The position numbers were made by a program, and so were the translations under genes. The notes under the pieces are model-generated. The model was not told where the DNA came from. It ran no database searches and was given only the letters and a program-made list of their open reading frames with translations. Shown in pieces: positions 43,925 through 52,238 of a DNA stretch of 55,274 nt; the first letter of the stretch is position 1, and each line of letters opens with the position of its first letter. Source of the DNA: Pseudomonadota bacterium (lineage in GTDB: Bacteria > Pseudomonadota > Gammaproteobacteria > Xanthomonadales > Xanthomonadaceae). Location: positions 1 to 55,274 of the forward strand of contig JAEWBY010000050.1 of the NCBI GenBank assembly GCA_023390905.1, given 5' to 3'.

Positions 43925-44654
43925 ACAGCGAACGCCCGCCGTCCACCGCGATCACCTGGCCGGTGATGTAGGCATTGCCGTCCAGCAACCAGCGCACGGC
44001 CGACACGATGTCCTCCGGTGACCCCTGCCGCTGCAGGGCGGTGCGCGCGTGCACGATCTCCAGTGTCTCGGCCTTCACCGGATTTTCCGACCACAGCACG
44101 TTGCCGGGCGCGACCGCATTGACGCGCACTTCCGGGCCGAGTTCGCGCGCCAGCGAGCGCGTCATCATCACCAGCGCCGCCTTGGCCATGCTGTAGATCG
44201 TGTGGCCGGCGAGCGGGCGCTCGGCGTAGATGTCGGCGATGCTGACGATCGCACCGCCGCTGGCGCGCAGGTGCGGCGCGGCTGCCTGCGACAGGAAGAA
44301 CGGCGCGCGCGCGTTCGAGCCGAACAACTCGTCCCACTGTTGCGGCGTGGCCTGCCCGACCGGCGTGGCGTAATAGGCCGAGGCATTGTTGACCAGCGCA
44401 TCGAGCCGGCCGAACTGGCCGACGGTGCGCGCCACCAGTTCCGGCAGCCGATCGAATTCGAGCAGATCGGCCTGCAGCGTCAGCACGCTGCCGGCGCGCG
44501 CGCGGTCCAGTTCCTGCGCCAGTGCCTGCATCGCCTCGCCCGAATGGCGGTAATGCAGCGCCACGCGGTAGCCATCGGCATGCAGGGCGCGCGCGATCGC
44601 CGCGCCCACGCGCTTGGCGCTGCCGGTGATCAGGGCGACGGGGGCGTCGGTCAT
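43917..44654 (-). CDS. Pteridine reductase-like SDR (FolM/PTR1 type)
   Basis: The 245-residue short-chain dehydrogenase carries TGSAKRVG (residues 10-17), the TGxxxRxG cofactor motif that marks pteridine reductases instead of the usual TGxxxGxG. Catalytic residues Asp141, Tyr154 and Lys158 have the spacing (13 and 4) of the Asp181-Tyr194-Lys198 set of Leishmania PTR1. It should reduce dihydrofolate/dihydrobiopterin or related pterins with NADPH. AAGGAG lies upstream of the ATG at 44654. Its 3' end overlaps folK by eight bases, tail to tail. Confidence 0.87.
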   Translation of the reverse strand: MTDAPVALITGSAKRVGAAIARALHADGYRVALHYRHSGEAMQALAQELDRARAGSVLTLQADLLEFDRLPELVARTVGQFGRLDALVNNASAYYATPVGQATPQQWDELFGSNARAPFFLSQAAAPHLRASGGAIVSIADIYAERPLAGHTIYSMAKAALVMMTRSLARELGPEVRVNAVAPGNVLWSENPVKAETLEIVHARTALQRQGSPEDIVSAVRWLLDGNAYITGQVIAVDGGRSLFI

Positions 44655-44807
44655 CGGTGTCTCCTTGAGCCGGACATTCTCTCTGCCTGCCGTTGACAGC
44701 GCACCGGTCAAGCTGTGCTCCCCACACGCTTGACGGTACGCAGGGAATCGCGCATGTTGCAGTGCATCAATGGCGCCGGAACACCGGTGCACACACGGAA
44801 GGATCGG

Positions 44808-46256
44808 ATGGACTGGGCTCAGTACCGTACCACCACCTTTGACGAGCTGATTCAGCCCGATGGCCGGCCGCGCCCGGCCGCGCGGCGACTGATCGACTAC
44901 CTGGCCGGGCTTTCCGGGCGCGAACTGGCCGAGCGCCAGCTCGCTGCCGAGGTGATCGCGCGCGCGCAGGGCATCACCTTCACAGTGTACTCGGACGGAC
45001 GCAACGTCGATCGCACGCTGCCGTTCGATCTGATCCCGCGCGTGATCGACCGCCGCGAATGGCAGCGCACCGAGGCCGGCCTCAAGCAGCGCATGCAGGC
45101 GCTGAACCTGTTCATCGGTGACATCTACGGCGCGCAGCGGATCGTGCAGGACAAGGTGTTCCCGGCGATGCTGCTGAAGGAGTCGGTGAACTTCCGCGCG
45201 CAATGCGTGGGCATCACGCCGCCGCTGGGCGTGTGGGCGCACGTATGCGGATCGGATCTGGTGCGCGATGCGGACGGCACGCTGTACGCGCTGGAGGACA
45301 ACCTGCGCATTCCCAGCGGCGTGTCGTACATGCTGGAGAACCGCATGGTGGCCAAGCGCGTGTTCCCGGAACTGTTCGAGACCAGCGCCATCCTGCCGGT
45401 CGATGACTATCCGGCCCAGCTCTACGACACGCTCGCGGCGCTTTCGCCCCGGCCGGGCGATGTGCCCACCATCGTGCTGCTCACGCCGGGCGTGTTCAAC
45501 AGCGCGTACTTCGAGCATGCATACCTGGCGCAGGCGATGGGCATCGAACTGGTCGAAGGCAGCGATCTGTTCGTGGCCGAGGACGACTGCACCTACATGC
45601 GCACGGTATACGGGCCGCAGCGCGTGGACGTGATCTACCGGCGCGTGGACGATCTGTTCCTGGATCCGGACGTGTTCCTTCCCGATTCGGTGCTCGGCGT
45701 GCCCGGGCTGATGCGCAGTTGGCGGGCCGGGCGCGTGGCGCTCGCCAATGCGCCGGGCGCGGGCGTGGCCGATGACAAGGTCGTCTTCGCCTACGTGCCG
45801 AAGATGATCAAGTACTACCTGGATCAGGAGCCGATCCTGCCCAACGTGCCGAGCTATCTCTGCCACGACAGCAACGATCGCCGCTACGTGCTCGATCACC
45901 TCGAGGATCTGGTGGTGAAGCCGGCCAACGAATCCGGCGGCTACGGCATGCTGATCGGCCCGCGATCCACGCGCCGCCAGCGCGACCGCTTCCGCGCACT
46001 GATTGAATCCAATCCGCGCAACTACATGGCGCAGCCGACGCTGTCCCTGTCCACCGCGCCGATCGTGACGCGGCAGGGGCCATCACCGCGCCATCTGGAT
46101 CTGCGGCCGTTCGTGCTGTCGCGGCAGGACACCTATGTCACCACCGGCGGGCTGACGCGGGTGGCGATGACCAAAGGATCGCTGGTGGTCAATTCCTCGC
46201 AGGGCGGCGGCGCCAAGGACACCTGGGTCGTCGACTTCGATGAGGACCTGCACTGA
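44808..46256 (+). CDS. Circularly permuted ATP-grasp protein (DUF404/DUF407 type)
   Basis: The 482-residue soluble protein matches the circularly permuted ATP-grasp family: FTVYSDGRNVDRTLPFDLIPR, LNLFIGDIYGAQ, YALEDNLRIPSGVSY (a likely metal/ATP region), VFNSAYFEHAYLA, VYRRVDDLFLDP-type and VVKPANESGGYGM (nucleotide loop). ATP-grasp enzymes form amide or ester bonds via acyl phosphates; this branch has been predicted to ligate amino acids or peptides to an unknown target. GGAAGGA just upstream supports the ATG at 44808; the frame is open from 44715. The TGA overlaps the ATG of the alpha-E gene. Confidence 0.88.
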   Translation: MDWAQYRTTTFDELIQPDGRPRPAARRLIDYLAGLSGRELAERQLAAEVIARAQGITFTVYSDGRNVDRTLPFDLIPRVIDRREWQRTEAGLKQRMQALNLFIGDIYGAQRIVQDKVFPAMLLKESVNFRAQCVGITPPLGVWAHVCGSDLVRDADGTLYALEDNLRIPSGVSYMLENRMVAKRVFPELFETSAILPVDDYPAQLYDTLAALSPRPGDVPTIVLLTPGVFNSAYFEHAYLAQAMGIELVEGSDLFVAEDDCTYMRTVYGPQRVDVIYRRVDDLFLDPDVFLPDSVLGVPGLMRSWRAGRVALANAPGAGVADDKVVFAYVPKMIKYYLDQEPILPNVPSYLCHDSNDRRYVLDHLEDLVVKPANESGGYGMLIGPRSTRRQRDRFRALIESNPRNYMAQPTLSLSTAPIVTRQGPSPRHLDLRPFVLSRQDTYVTTGGLTRVAMTKGSLVVNSSQGGGAKDTWVVDFDEDLH

Positions 46257-47197
46257 TGCTGTCGCGGGTGGCCGATCACCTCTACTGGTTCAGCCGCTAT
46301 GTCCGCCGCGCCGAGAACACCGCAAGGCTGATCGGCGTGGGCAGCCAGTTGCAGCTCGATCTGCCGCGTTCGGTGCGTTTTGCATGGCGGCCGATGATCG
46401 ACACCGTCGGCGCGGGCGAACTGTTCAACCATCACTTCCCGGATGCTGGCGACGATGTTGGAGATGTGGAAGTGATCGGCTTCCTCGTGCTGGATGCGCG
46501 CAATCCCTCCTCACTGCGCAGTTCGCTGGAAGCGGCGCGCGAAGTGCTGCGCGGCATCCGCGACAGCCTGCCGCTGGAGGTCTGGGAAGCGGTCAACGAT
46601 CTGCACCTGCATCTGGAAACCGCGGGGGAACACGGCATCAGCCGGCGTTATCGCGTGGATTTCCTCAACCGCATCGTCGATGGCTGCCTGAAGGTGTCGG
46701 GCCTGCTAAGCGCGAACGTCAGCCGCGACATCGGTTATCAGTTCCTGCGCCTGGGCACCGCGCTGGAACAGGCCGACATGACCACGCGGATCATCGATGC
46801 CGGCGCGTCGGGCCTGATTACGCCGCGCAACGAGGACGATCGCGAGAACTACCGCAACCTGCAATGGATGAGCGTGCTGCGCGGGCTGGCCGCGTACCAG
46901 ATGTACCGGCGCCACGTGAAGCAGCGCGTCAATGCCGAGCCGGCGCTGCGCTTCCTCTTGCAGAACGTGGAGTTCCCGCGCAGCGTGCAGTTCTGCCTGT
47001 CGCGCATCCAGAGCGTGCTGCCGACGATGCCGCAGCGGCCGGCGGTCGATCGCCATCTCAACCGCGTCATCGGCCTCATCCGCAACGCGGATCCGGCGTG
47101 GCTGGCGCACCATGATCCGGCCGGCTTCATGGATGAAATCCAGCAGCACCTGGCGGCGTTGCACGATGCCATCGCCGAAGGCTATTTCAGCCTCTGA
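46256..47197 (+). CDS. Alpha-E domain protein (DUF403)
   Basis: The 313-residue, almost all-helical protein has the alpha-E signature: MLSRVADHLYWFSRYVRRAEN at the N-terminus, with TARLI, RRYRVDFLNRIV, and DMTTRIIDAG further on. Alpha-E proteins are almost always encoded with the permuted ATP-grasp enzyme and are thought to work in the same complex; no catalytic motif is known. Start and upstream stop overlap (TGATG), so the two proteins are made in step. It converges with the Anbu-type gene with 21 bases between stops. Confidence 0.9.
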   Translation: MLSRVADHLYWFSRYVRRAENTARLIGVGSQLQLDLPRSVRFAWRPMIDTVGAGELFNHHFPDAGDDVGDVEVIGFLVLDARNPSSLRSSLEAAREVLRGIRDSLPLEVWEAVNDLHLHLETAGEHGISRRYRVDFLNRIVDGCLKVSGLLSANVSRDIGYQFLRLGTALEQADMTTRIIDAGASGLITPRNEDDRENYRNLQWMSVLRGLAAYQMYRRHVKQRVNAEPALRFLLQNVEFPRSVQFCLSRIQSVLPTMPQRPAVDRHLNRVIGLIRNADPAWLAHHDPAGFMDEIQQHLAALHDAIAEGYFSL

Positions 47198-47218
47198 CGC
47201 GCGGAGGGACGCGTCGGG

Positions 47219-48061
47219 CTATTGCTGTTGCTGACCCTGCGCATCGCCGGGATCGCGACGCAGCGCCTGACGGCGTGGCGGCAAGGTCACCGGCGTGGCT
47301 TCTGCCGGATCTTCCTCCTGCGCGCGGGCGGCCTCCCATGGAAAACGCGGCAGGCTGTGCACCGCCGCCACCAGCTTGCGCGACCAGCTCTCGTGGATTT
47401 CCGCATACAACGGCGTGTCGCCTTCCAGCCGCATCTGCTGCGTCAGTTTCAGATCGCCGGCGCGCAGCAGGGCCAGATCGATCGGCATCCCGACCGAAAG
47501 ATTGGAGCGGATGGTCGAGTCCAGTGACACCAGCGCGCAGCGCGCCGCATCCTCCAGCGAGGTCTGCGGACGCAGGATGCGATCGAGGATCGGCTTGCCG
47601 TACTTGGATTCGCCGATCTGCAGGTAGGGCGTTTCGGGCGACGCGGCGATGCAGTTGCCCAGCGGATACACCATGTACAGTCCCGGCCGTTCACCGGCGA
47701 TCTGGCCGCCGAGCACCAGCGTGGCCTGCACGCTGACATCGGCGTGCTGGCCATCATCGCGGACCTTGGCCTGGCTGGACACCAGCACCTCGCCCACATA
47801 TTCGGCCACTTCATACAGATGCCGGAAGCTGCGCAGGCTGCGCGTGGCGGCCGGGTCATCGACATCGCGCTGCAGGCGGGCGATCGTCAGTTGCGTGGTG
47901 GCTAGATTGCCCGCCGACAGGATCACGAACACGCGATCGCCGGGAAACTCGAACACATGCATCTTGCGATACACGCGCACGTCGTCGAACGATGCACTGG
48001 TGCGCGTGTCCGCGGCGAAGACCAGTCCCTGATCCACTTCGATACCAACGCAGTAAGTCAT
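47219..48061 (-). CDS. Anbu/BPH-type proteasome-like peptidase
   Basis: The 280-residue protein starts MTYCVGIEVDQGLVFAADTR, typical of Anbu, the bacterial ancestral proteasome beta-subunit homologue. With Thr2 exposed as the nucleophile, the proteasome residues Asp18 and Lys33 are present (equivalent to Asp17 and Lys32/33), followed by SAGNLATTQ. A C-terminal extension (about 240-280) rich in Pro, Arg and Gln, ending QQQQ, is longer than usual and probably disordered. Anbu genes commonly sit with ATP-grasp, alpha-E and transglutaminase genes; here the first two are present on the opposite strand and no transglutaminase is seen. Substrate is unknown. Confidence 0.88.
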   Translation of the reverse strand: MTYCVGIEVDQGLVFAADTRTSASFDDVRVYRKMHVFEFPGDRVFVILSAGNLATTQLTIARLQRDVDDPAATRSLRSFRHLYEVAEYVGEVLVSSQAKVRDDGQHADVSVQATLVLGGQIAGERPGLYMVYPLGNCIAASPETPYLQIGESKYGKPILDRILRPQTSLEDAARCALVSLDSTIRSNLSVGMPIDLALLRAGDLKLTQQMRLEGDTPLYAEIHESWSRKLVAAVHSLPRFPWEAARAQEEDPAEATPVTLPPRRQALRRDPGDAQGQQQQ

Positions 48062-48150
48062 GGCCAAACCGTGTGGGGGTGCTGCGGAATTGTAGAGGCT
48101 CTGCCGCCGCGGTGCGTCGAGACCGTGACGGGTCGCGCCGGCGTGGCCCG

Positions 48151-48156
48151 TACAAT
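48151..48156 (+). promoter_or_regulatory. Candidate -10 element for the MidA-type gene
   Basis: TACAAT lies 28 bases before the ATG at 48185 and overlaps an upstream in-frame ATG at 48155, which argues against that longer start. No convincing -35 is seen at 17 bases. Confidence 0.45.
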
Positions 48157-48184
48157 GGCGCGAACGTTCCAAGCGAGCCACCCC

Positions 48185-49369
48185 ATGCCGGTTTCCCTGC
48201 CGCCCCCCGACGCCGATGCGCTCGCCCACAGCCAGCGCCTGTCCGCATTGCTGCGTGAAGAGATCCGCGCCCAGCAGGGCTTCATTCCGTTCTCGCGCTT
48301 CATGGAGCGCTGCCTGTATGCACCCGGGCTCGGCTATTACAGCGCGGGCAGTGCGAAATTCGGCGCGGCCGGCGATTTCGTCACCGCGCCCGAACTCGGG
48401 CCGTTGTTCGCCACCTGCATCGCGTCGGCAACCGCGCCAGTGCTGCAGCAACTGGGCCCGCAGGCCGAATTCCTCGAAATCGGCGGCGGCAGTGGCGCGC
48501 TGGCCGAAGTGGTGCTCAAGCGCCTGCTGGAACTGGACGCGCTGCCTTCGCGCTACGCCATCCTCGAACCGAGCGCGGATCTGCGCCAGCGCCAGCGCGA
48601 TCGACTCGCCCGCCACCTCATTCCGCCGGTGTTCGATCTGGTTGAATGGCTCGATGGCCCGCCGTCCGAGCCCTGGGACGGCGTGCTGTTCGCCAATGAA
48701 GTGATCGATGCTCTCCCCACGCCGCGCTTCACGCTGCGTGATGGTGAAGTGTTCGAGGAGCATGTCGGGCTCGACGAGGCGGATCGTTTCGTGCGCACGG
48801 ATCGGCCCGCCGATGCACTGCTGGCCGCGGCCGTGCGCCATGTCGAACGCTATCTGGAGCAACCGTTCCCGGATGGCTACCGCTCGGAGCTGCTTGCGCA
48901 ACTGCCGTACTGGATCCAGGCGGTGATGGGCGGACTGCGATCGGGAGCGATGCTGTTCGTCGATTACGGTCATCCGCGCCGCGAGTTCTACCTGCCCGAA
49001 CGCGGCGACGGCACCCTGCGCGCGTTCTATCGTCAGCAGATGCATGCCAATCCATTCCTGTGGCCGGGCCTGCAGGATCTGACGGCCTCGGTCGATTTCA
49101 CCGCTCTGGCCGAGGCCGGCACGCAGGCCGGATTCGATCTGGCCGGCTACAGCGACCAGGCCAGTTTCCTGCTCGGCAATGGACTGCCCGAACGCATGCA
49201 GGAAGTGGAGGCGCGCGCCGATGAAGTGGCGCAACTGCGCTTCCGCAACGAGGCGAAGAAGCTGACGCTGCCCGGCGAAATGGGCGAACGCTTCCAGGTG
49301 ATGGGCTTCTCGCGCGATGTCGAATTCGGTGCGGCCTTTCTCGCCAACGATCTGAGCTGGCGCCTGTGA
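48185..49369 (+). CDS. SAM-dependent methyltransferase, MidA/NDUFAF7 family
   Basis: The 394-residue protein has the family N-terminus (FIPFSRFMERCLYAPGLGYYSAG, then FVTAPELGPLFA) and the SAM-binding glycine motif LEIGGGSGALAE near residues 98-109, followed by VLFANEVIDALP. In mitochondria the homologue NDUFAF7 methylates an arginine in complex I subunit NDUFS2; the bacterial substrate is not established. The start at 48185 is supported by promoter position. The last codon overlaps the GTG of the next gene (GTGA). Confidence 0.88.
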   Translation: MPVSLPPPDADALAHSQRLSALLREEIRAQQGFIPFSRFMERCLYAPGLGYYSAGSAKFGAAGDFVTAPELGPLFATCIASATAPVLQQLGPQAEFLEIGGGSGALAEVVLKRLLELDALPSRYAILEPSADLRQRQRDRLARHLIPPVFDLVEWLDGPPSEPWDGVLFANEVIDALPTPRFTLRDGEVFEEHVGLDEADRFVRTDRPADALLAAAVRHVERYLEQPFPDGYRSELLAQLPYWIQAVMGGLRSGAMLFVDYGHPRREFYLPERGDGTLRAFYRQQMHANPFLWPGLQDLTASVDFTALAEAGTQAGFDLAGYSDQASFLLGNGLPERMQEVEARADEVAQLRFRNEAKKLTLPGEMGERFQVMGFSRDVEFGAAFLANDLSWRL

Positions 49370-49764
49370 TCGAACGGCTCAAGCCGTTTCGGCGGCCGTG
49401 GCTGTGGTTCGCGCTGTGGTGCCTGGCGATCGCGATCGTCGCGGCTGTCTCGCTGGGGCCGCCGCCCCCGTTGCCGGAACTGCCCAGCGGCACCGACAAG
49501 ATCGAGCATGCGCTGGCTTACGCGCTGCTCGCCTTCGGCGCGGTGCAGATCTTCGACAGTCGCTCGACTTGCGCGGTGGCGGGCGTGGCGCTGGTGATCA
49601 TCGGCATCGGCATCGAGTTCGCGCAGGGGGCATTCACGGTGGATCGCCTGCGTGATCCGTTCGATGCGATCGCCAACGCGATCGGCGTGCTGATTGGCCT
49701 GGCCAGTCGCGCGACGCCGGCGCGCGACTGGCTGCTCCGGTTCGAGCGGCGTGCGTGGCGCTGA
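49366..49764 (+). CDS. VanZ-like membrane protein
   Basis: The 132-residue product has four hydrophobic segments (about 12-31, 46-62, 70-88 and 100-115) and family features DKIEHALAYALLAFG and IGIEFAQG..VDRLRDPFDAIAN, as in VanZ-like proteins. In enterococci VanZ lowers teicoplanin sensitivity; in Gram-negatives the role is unknown, and this should not be read as a resistance gene. Start is GTG, coupled to the methyltransferase gene. Confidence 0.8.
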   Translation: MIERLKPFRRPWLWFALWCLAIAIVAAVSLGPPPPLPELPSGTDKIEHALAYALLAFGAVQIFDSRSTCAVAGVALVIIGIGIEFAQGAFTVDRLRDPFDAIANAIGVLIGLASRATPARDWLLRFERRAWR

Positions 49765-49788
49765 AACCGCCCGCCGCTGCGGACGAAT

Positions 49789-52098
49789 TCAGGGACTGAG
49801 CCGCACCTCATCCAGCACCCACATGTCCGGCCGCGTGTCCCCAGTGAAGTTGATGCAGAGATCCTGACGGCCGCGCATTCCGGTCGGCAAGACCACGTCC
49901 AGTGTGGTGAAGCCATCGGCATCGGGCGCCTGCGGCAGCGCCACGCGCGCGATCGGCTCACCGGTGCAATCGCCGGTGCGCACGCGCAGTTCGCGCCGCC
50001 CGTCGGTGGCCGGTTCGAACCGGCGCTTGGGTTCGTCATGCGCGAGTTGGAAGAAGTACGGAATGCGGCCGGCACGCACGATCACCCGGGAGATCCCGGA
50101 CAGGTCCGCGTCCGTCCAGCGCCAGCACGGATTGAAGATGGCGACATTGAACAGTGCGCGCTCGCCGTCCACCGGGCCGTCATCCTCCAGCCGCAGCAGC
50201 AACCGGCCCGCGTCGGGACACGTCGCGAGCTGATCATCGGTGCGCCGGCGCAGATCCTCGTGCGTGAACCGGCGCGTGACGACGGGCCCGACCGCGCGCC
50301 CGTCGGCGAACGCTGCGGCACGGATGGTGGCTGGCAGCGAGACACCCAGCGGATCTTGGTAGCGCGGCGACTGCGCGTGCGGCGCACTGCCATCGCGCGT
50401 GTAGTGGACGGAGTAGCCCAGCGGGTTCTGTAGCCGCACGCGTGCGCCCCCGACGTCTTCGATGTCCATCAGCACCGAGAACGGTGTCGGCGCCGCCGCG
50501 ATGCCGATGCTGCGATAGCGGGCCATCTGGGTGGGAAGACGCGCGAGGAAATCGGGAAGATCGCGCCGCGATGCAGGCGACCAGCCCACTTCCGCGAGCG
50601 CGGCCAGGCGCGGGAACAGATGATGCTGCACGCGCGCGAACCTGCGCGTGTGCTCGGTCCACAGATTGGCCTGCAGGCCGAGGATGTGGTGGCGCAACGC
50701 GGCCGGCAGCGCTTCGTGCACGGGTTCGAACGCGTAAACCTGTTCCAGCGTGACCTGTGCCGGGCGGCCGGGTGGCTCGTCCGGCGACGCGGTCTGCAGG
50801 TAATCGAAGTAGAGGTGCGACTTCGGCGTCATGATCACGTCGTGACCCTGGCGCGCGGCTTCCAGGCCGCCCTCGGTGCCGCGCCATGACATCACCGTGG
50901 CTTCGGGCGGAAGCCCGCCTTCGATGATCTCGTCCCAGCCGATCAGCCGGCGGCCGCGATCTTCCAGATATTTCTCCAGCCGCTTGAGCATGTAGCTCTG
51001 CATGGCGGCTTCATCGGCCACGCCCAGTTCGCGCATGCGCGCCTGCACGCGCGGGGAGTTCTCCCATTGATCCTTGACCGCCTCGTCGCCACCCAGGTGC
51101 ACGTAGCGGCCCGGGAACAACTCGATGACCTCATCGAGCACCTGCTCGAGAAAGCGCAGCGTGCGTTCTTCGTTGTTGAACAGATACGGATGGACACCCC
51201 ACTGATTCGAGACCTCCGGGCGCGCGTCGAGCACGCCGAGTTCGGGATAGGCGGCGATCGCGGCCTGCGCGTGGCCGGGCACGTCGACTTCCGGCACCAC
51301 GTTGATGTGCAGCCGCGCCGCATGTTCGACCACCTCGCGGATCTGCGCCTGCGTGTAATGTCCGCAGTACTGGCGCGGGCGGCCGTGCGCGTCGCGTCCG
51401 GCATCGCCGGCGGGCACGCGGCAGCCGCCCACTTCGGCCAGTCGCGGATATTGCTTGATCTCGATGCGCCAGCCCTGATCGTCGGTCAGGTGCCAGTGGA
51501 ACGTGTTGAGCTTGTGCAGCGCCATCGCATCGAGCAGTTGCTTGATCTCGTCCACGCTCTGGAAATGCCGGGCCGAATCGAGCATGAAGCCGCGCCACGG
51601 AAAACGCGGCGCATCCTCGATCCGCACGGCGGGAATGCGGACCGGCGAAGCGTCGTCGAGCGTGGCCAGTTGCCACAGCGTGATTGCGCCATGGAAGAGT
51701 CCGCGCTCCTCGCGCGCGGTCACGTCGATGCGATCGGCACCGACGTGAAGGCGGTAGCCTTCGTCCGGAATGTCGCGTGCATCGGCGGCGAGACTGAAAA
51801 AGATGCCGTGTGTGTGCTTGCCGTCGGAATCGATGCGCGGCGATGCGCCCAGTCGATCGCGGATGCGTTGCGCGAATTGGCCCGCCACGCGCGCGGCCGC
51901 ATCGCCTTGCGCATGCAACGGCGTGTCCGCGTCCAGCACGAACACTCCCGCCAGCGTCTGCATCTTCGCGGGCGCCGGAATCAGTGCCGGTGCCCTTGCC
52001 GTGCCGGTCTTCGTTTCGGCCGCACCGGTGGACAGCGACAGGCAGGCAAGCATCGCCGCCAGGCCCAGCGCCTGCGTGCGCTTCATCGCGTTGGACAT
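49789..52098 (-). CDS. Beta-N-acetylhexosaminidase, GH20, secreted
   Basis: The enzyme removes terminal GlcNAc/GalNAc, for example from chito-oligosaccharides. The 769 residues comprise a signal peptide (about 1-26), a GH20b N-terminal domain (about 36-160), the GH20 barrel (about 165-510) with the catalytic Asp338-Glu339 pair in HLGGDE, and a C-terminal extension (about 600-769) that looks like a carbohydrate-binding or chitobiase-type beta domain. GAGG eight bases before the ATG supports the start. It lies downstream of a TonB-dependent receptor, separated by a terminator-like hairpin, which places it in a chitin/GlcNAc utilisation locus. Confidence 0.93.
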   Translation of the reverse strand: MSNAMKRTQALGLAAMLACLSLSTGAAETKTGTARAPALIPAPAKMQTLAGVFVLDADTPLHAQGDAAARVAGQFAQRIRDRLGASPRIDSDGKHTHGIFFSLAADARDIPDEGYRLHVGADRIDVTAREERGLFHGAITLWQLATLDDASPVRIPAVRIEDAPRFPWRGFMLDSARHFQSVDEIKQLLDAMALHKLNTFHWHLTDDQGWRIEIKQYPRLAEVGGCRVPAGDAGRDAHGRPRQYCGHYTQAQIREVVEHAARLHINVVPEVDVPGHAQAAIAAYPELGVLDARPEVSNQWGVHPYLFNNEERTLRFLEQVLDEVIELFPGRYVHLGGDEAVKDQWENSPRVQARMRELGVADEAAMQSYMLKRLEKYLEDRGRRLIGWDEIIEGGLPPEATVMSWRGTEGGLEAARQGHDVIMTPKSHLYFDYLQTASPDEPPGRPAQVTLEQVYAFEPVHEALPAALRHHILGLQANLWTEHTRRFARVQHHLFPRLAALAEVGWSPASRRDLPDFLARLPTQMARYRSIGIAAAPTPFSVLMDIEDVGGARVRLQNPLGYSVHYTRDGSAPHAQSPRYQDPLGVSLPATIRAAAFADGRAVGPVVTRRFTHEDLRRRTDDQLATCPDAGRLLLRLEDDGPVDGERALFNVAIFNPCWRWTDADLSGISRVIVRAGRIPYFFQLAHDEPKRRFEPATDGRRELRVRTGDCTGEPIARVALPQAPDADGFTTLDVVLPTGMRGRQDLCINFTGDTRPDMWVLDEVRLSP

Positions 52099-52110
52099 TC
52101 GCCAATCCTC

Positions 52111-52139
52111 AAAAAAGAGGGCCCAGAACGTCTGGGCCC
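52111..52139 (-). terminator. Intrinsic terminator between the TonB receptor and hexosaminidase genes
   Basis: A perfect 9-bp stem GGGCCCAGA-ACG-TCTGGGCCC (52119-52139) is followed on the minus strand by TCTTTTTTGAGG. The ribosome-binding GAGG of the hexosaminidase gene starts right after the T-run. The hairpin should end or thin out transcripts coming from the receptor gene. Confidence 0.85.
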
Positions 52140-52238
52140 CTGGAGAGACAAGACTTCACGGAAACAACAGGGGGAGAAAAACAACGAGCCCGCTGACCAC
52201 GCGTCGGGACCGGCATCGCCGATCCCGACGTCCGCCGA

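Noticed and set aside
48155..48184. Longer start for the MidA-type methyltransferase
   Set aside because: That ATG overlaps the TACAAT promoter element and adds residues outside the conserved protein.
49366..49764. VanZ-like gene as an antibiotic-resistance determinant
   Set aside because: There is no van cluster, and VanZ-like proteins are widespread in Gram-negatives without a resistance role.
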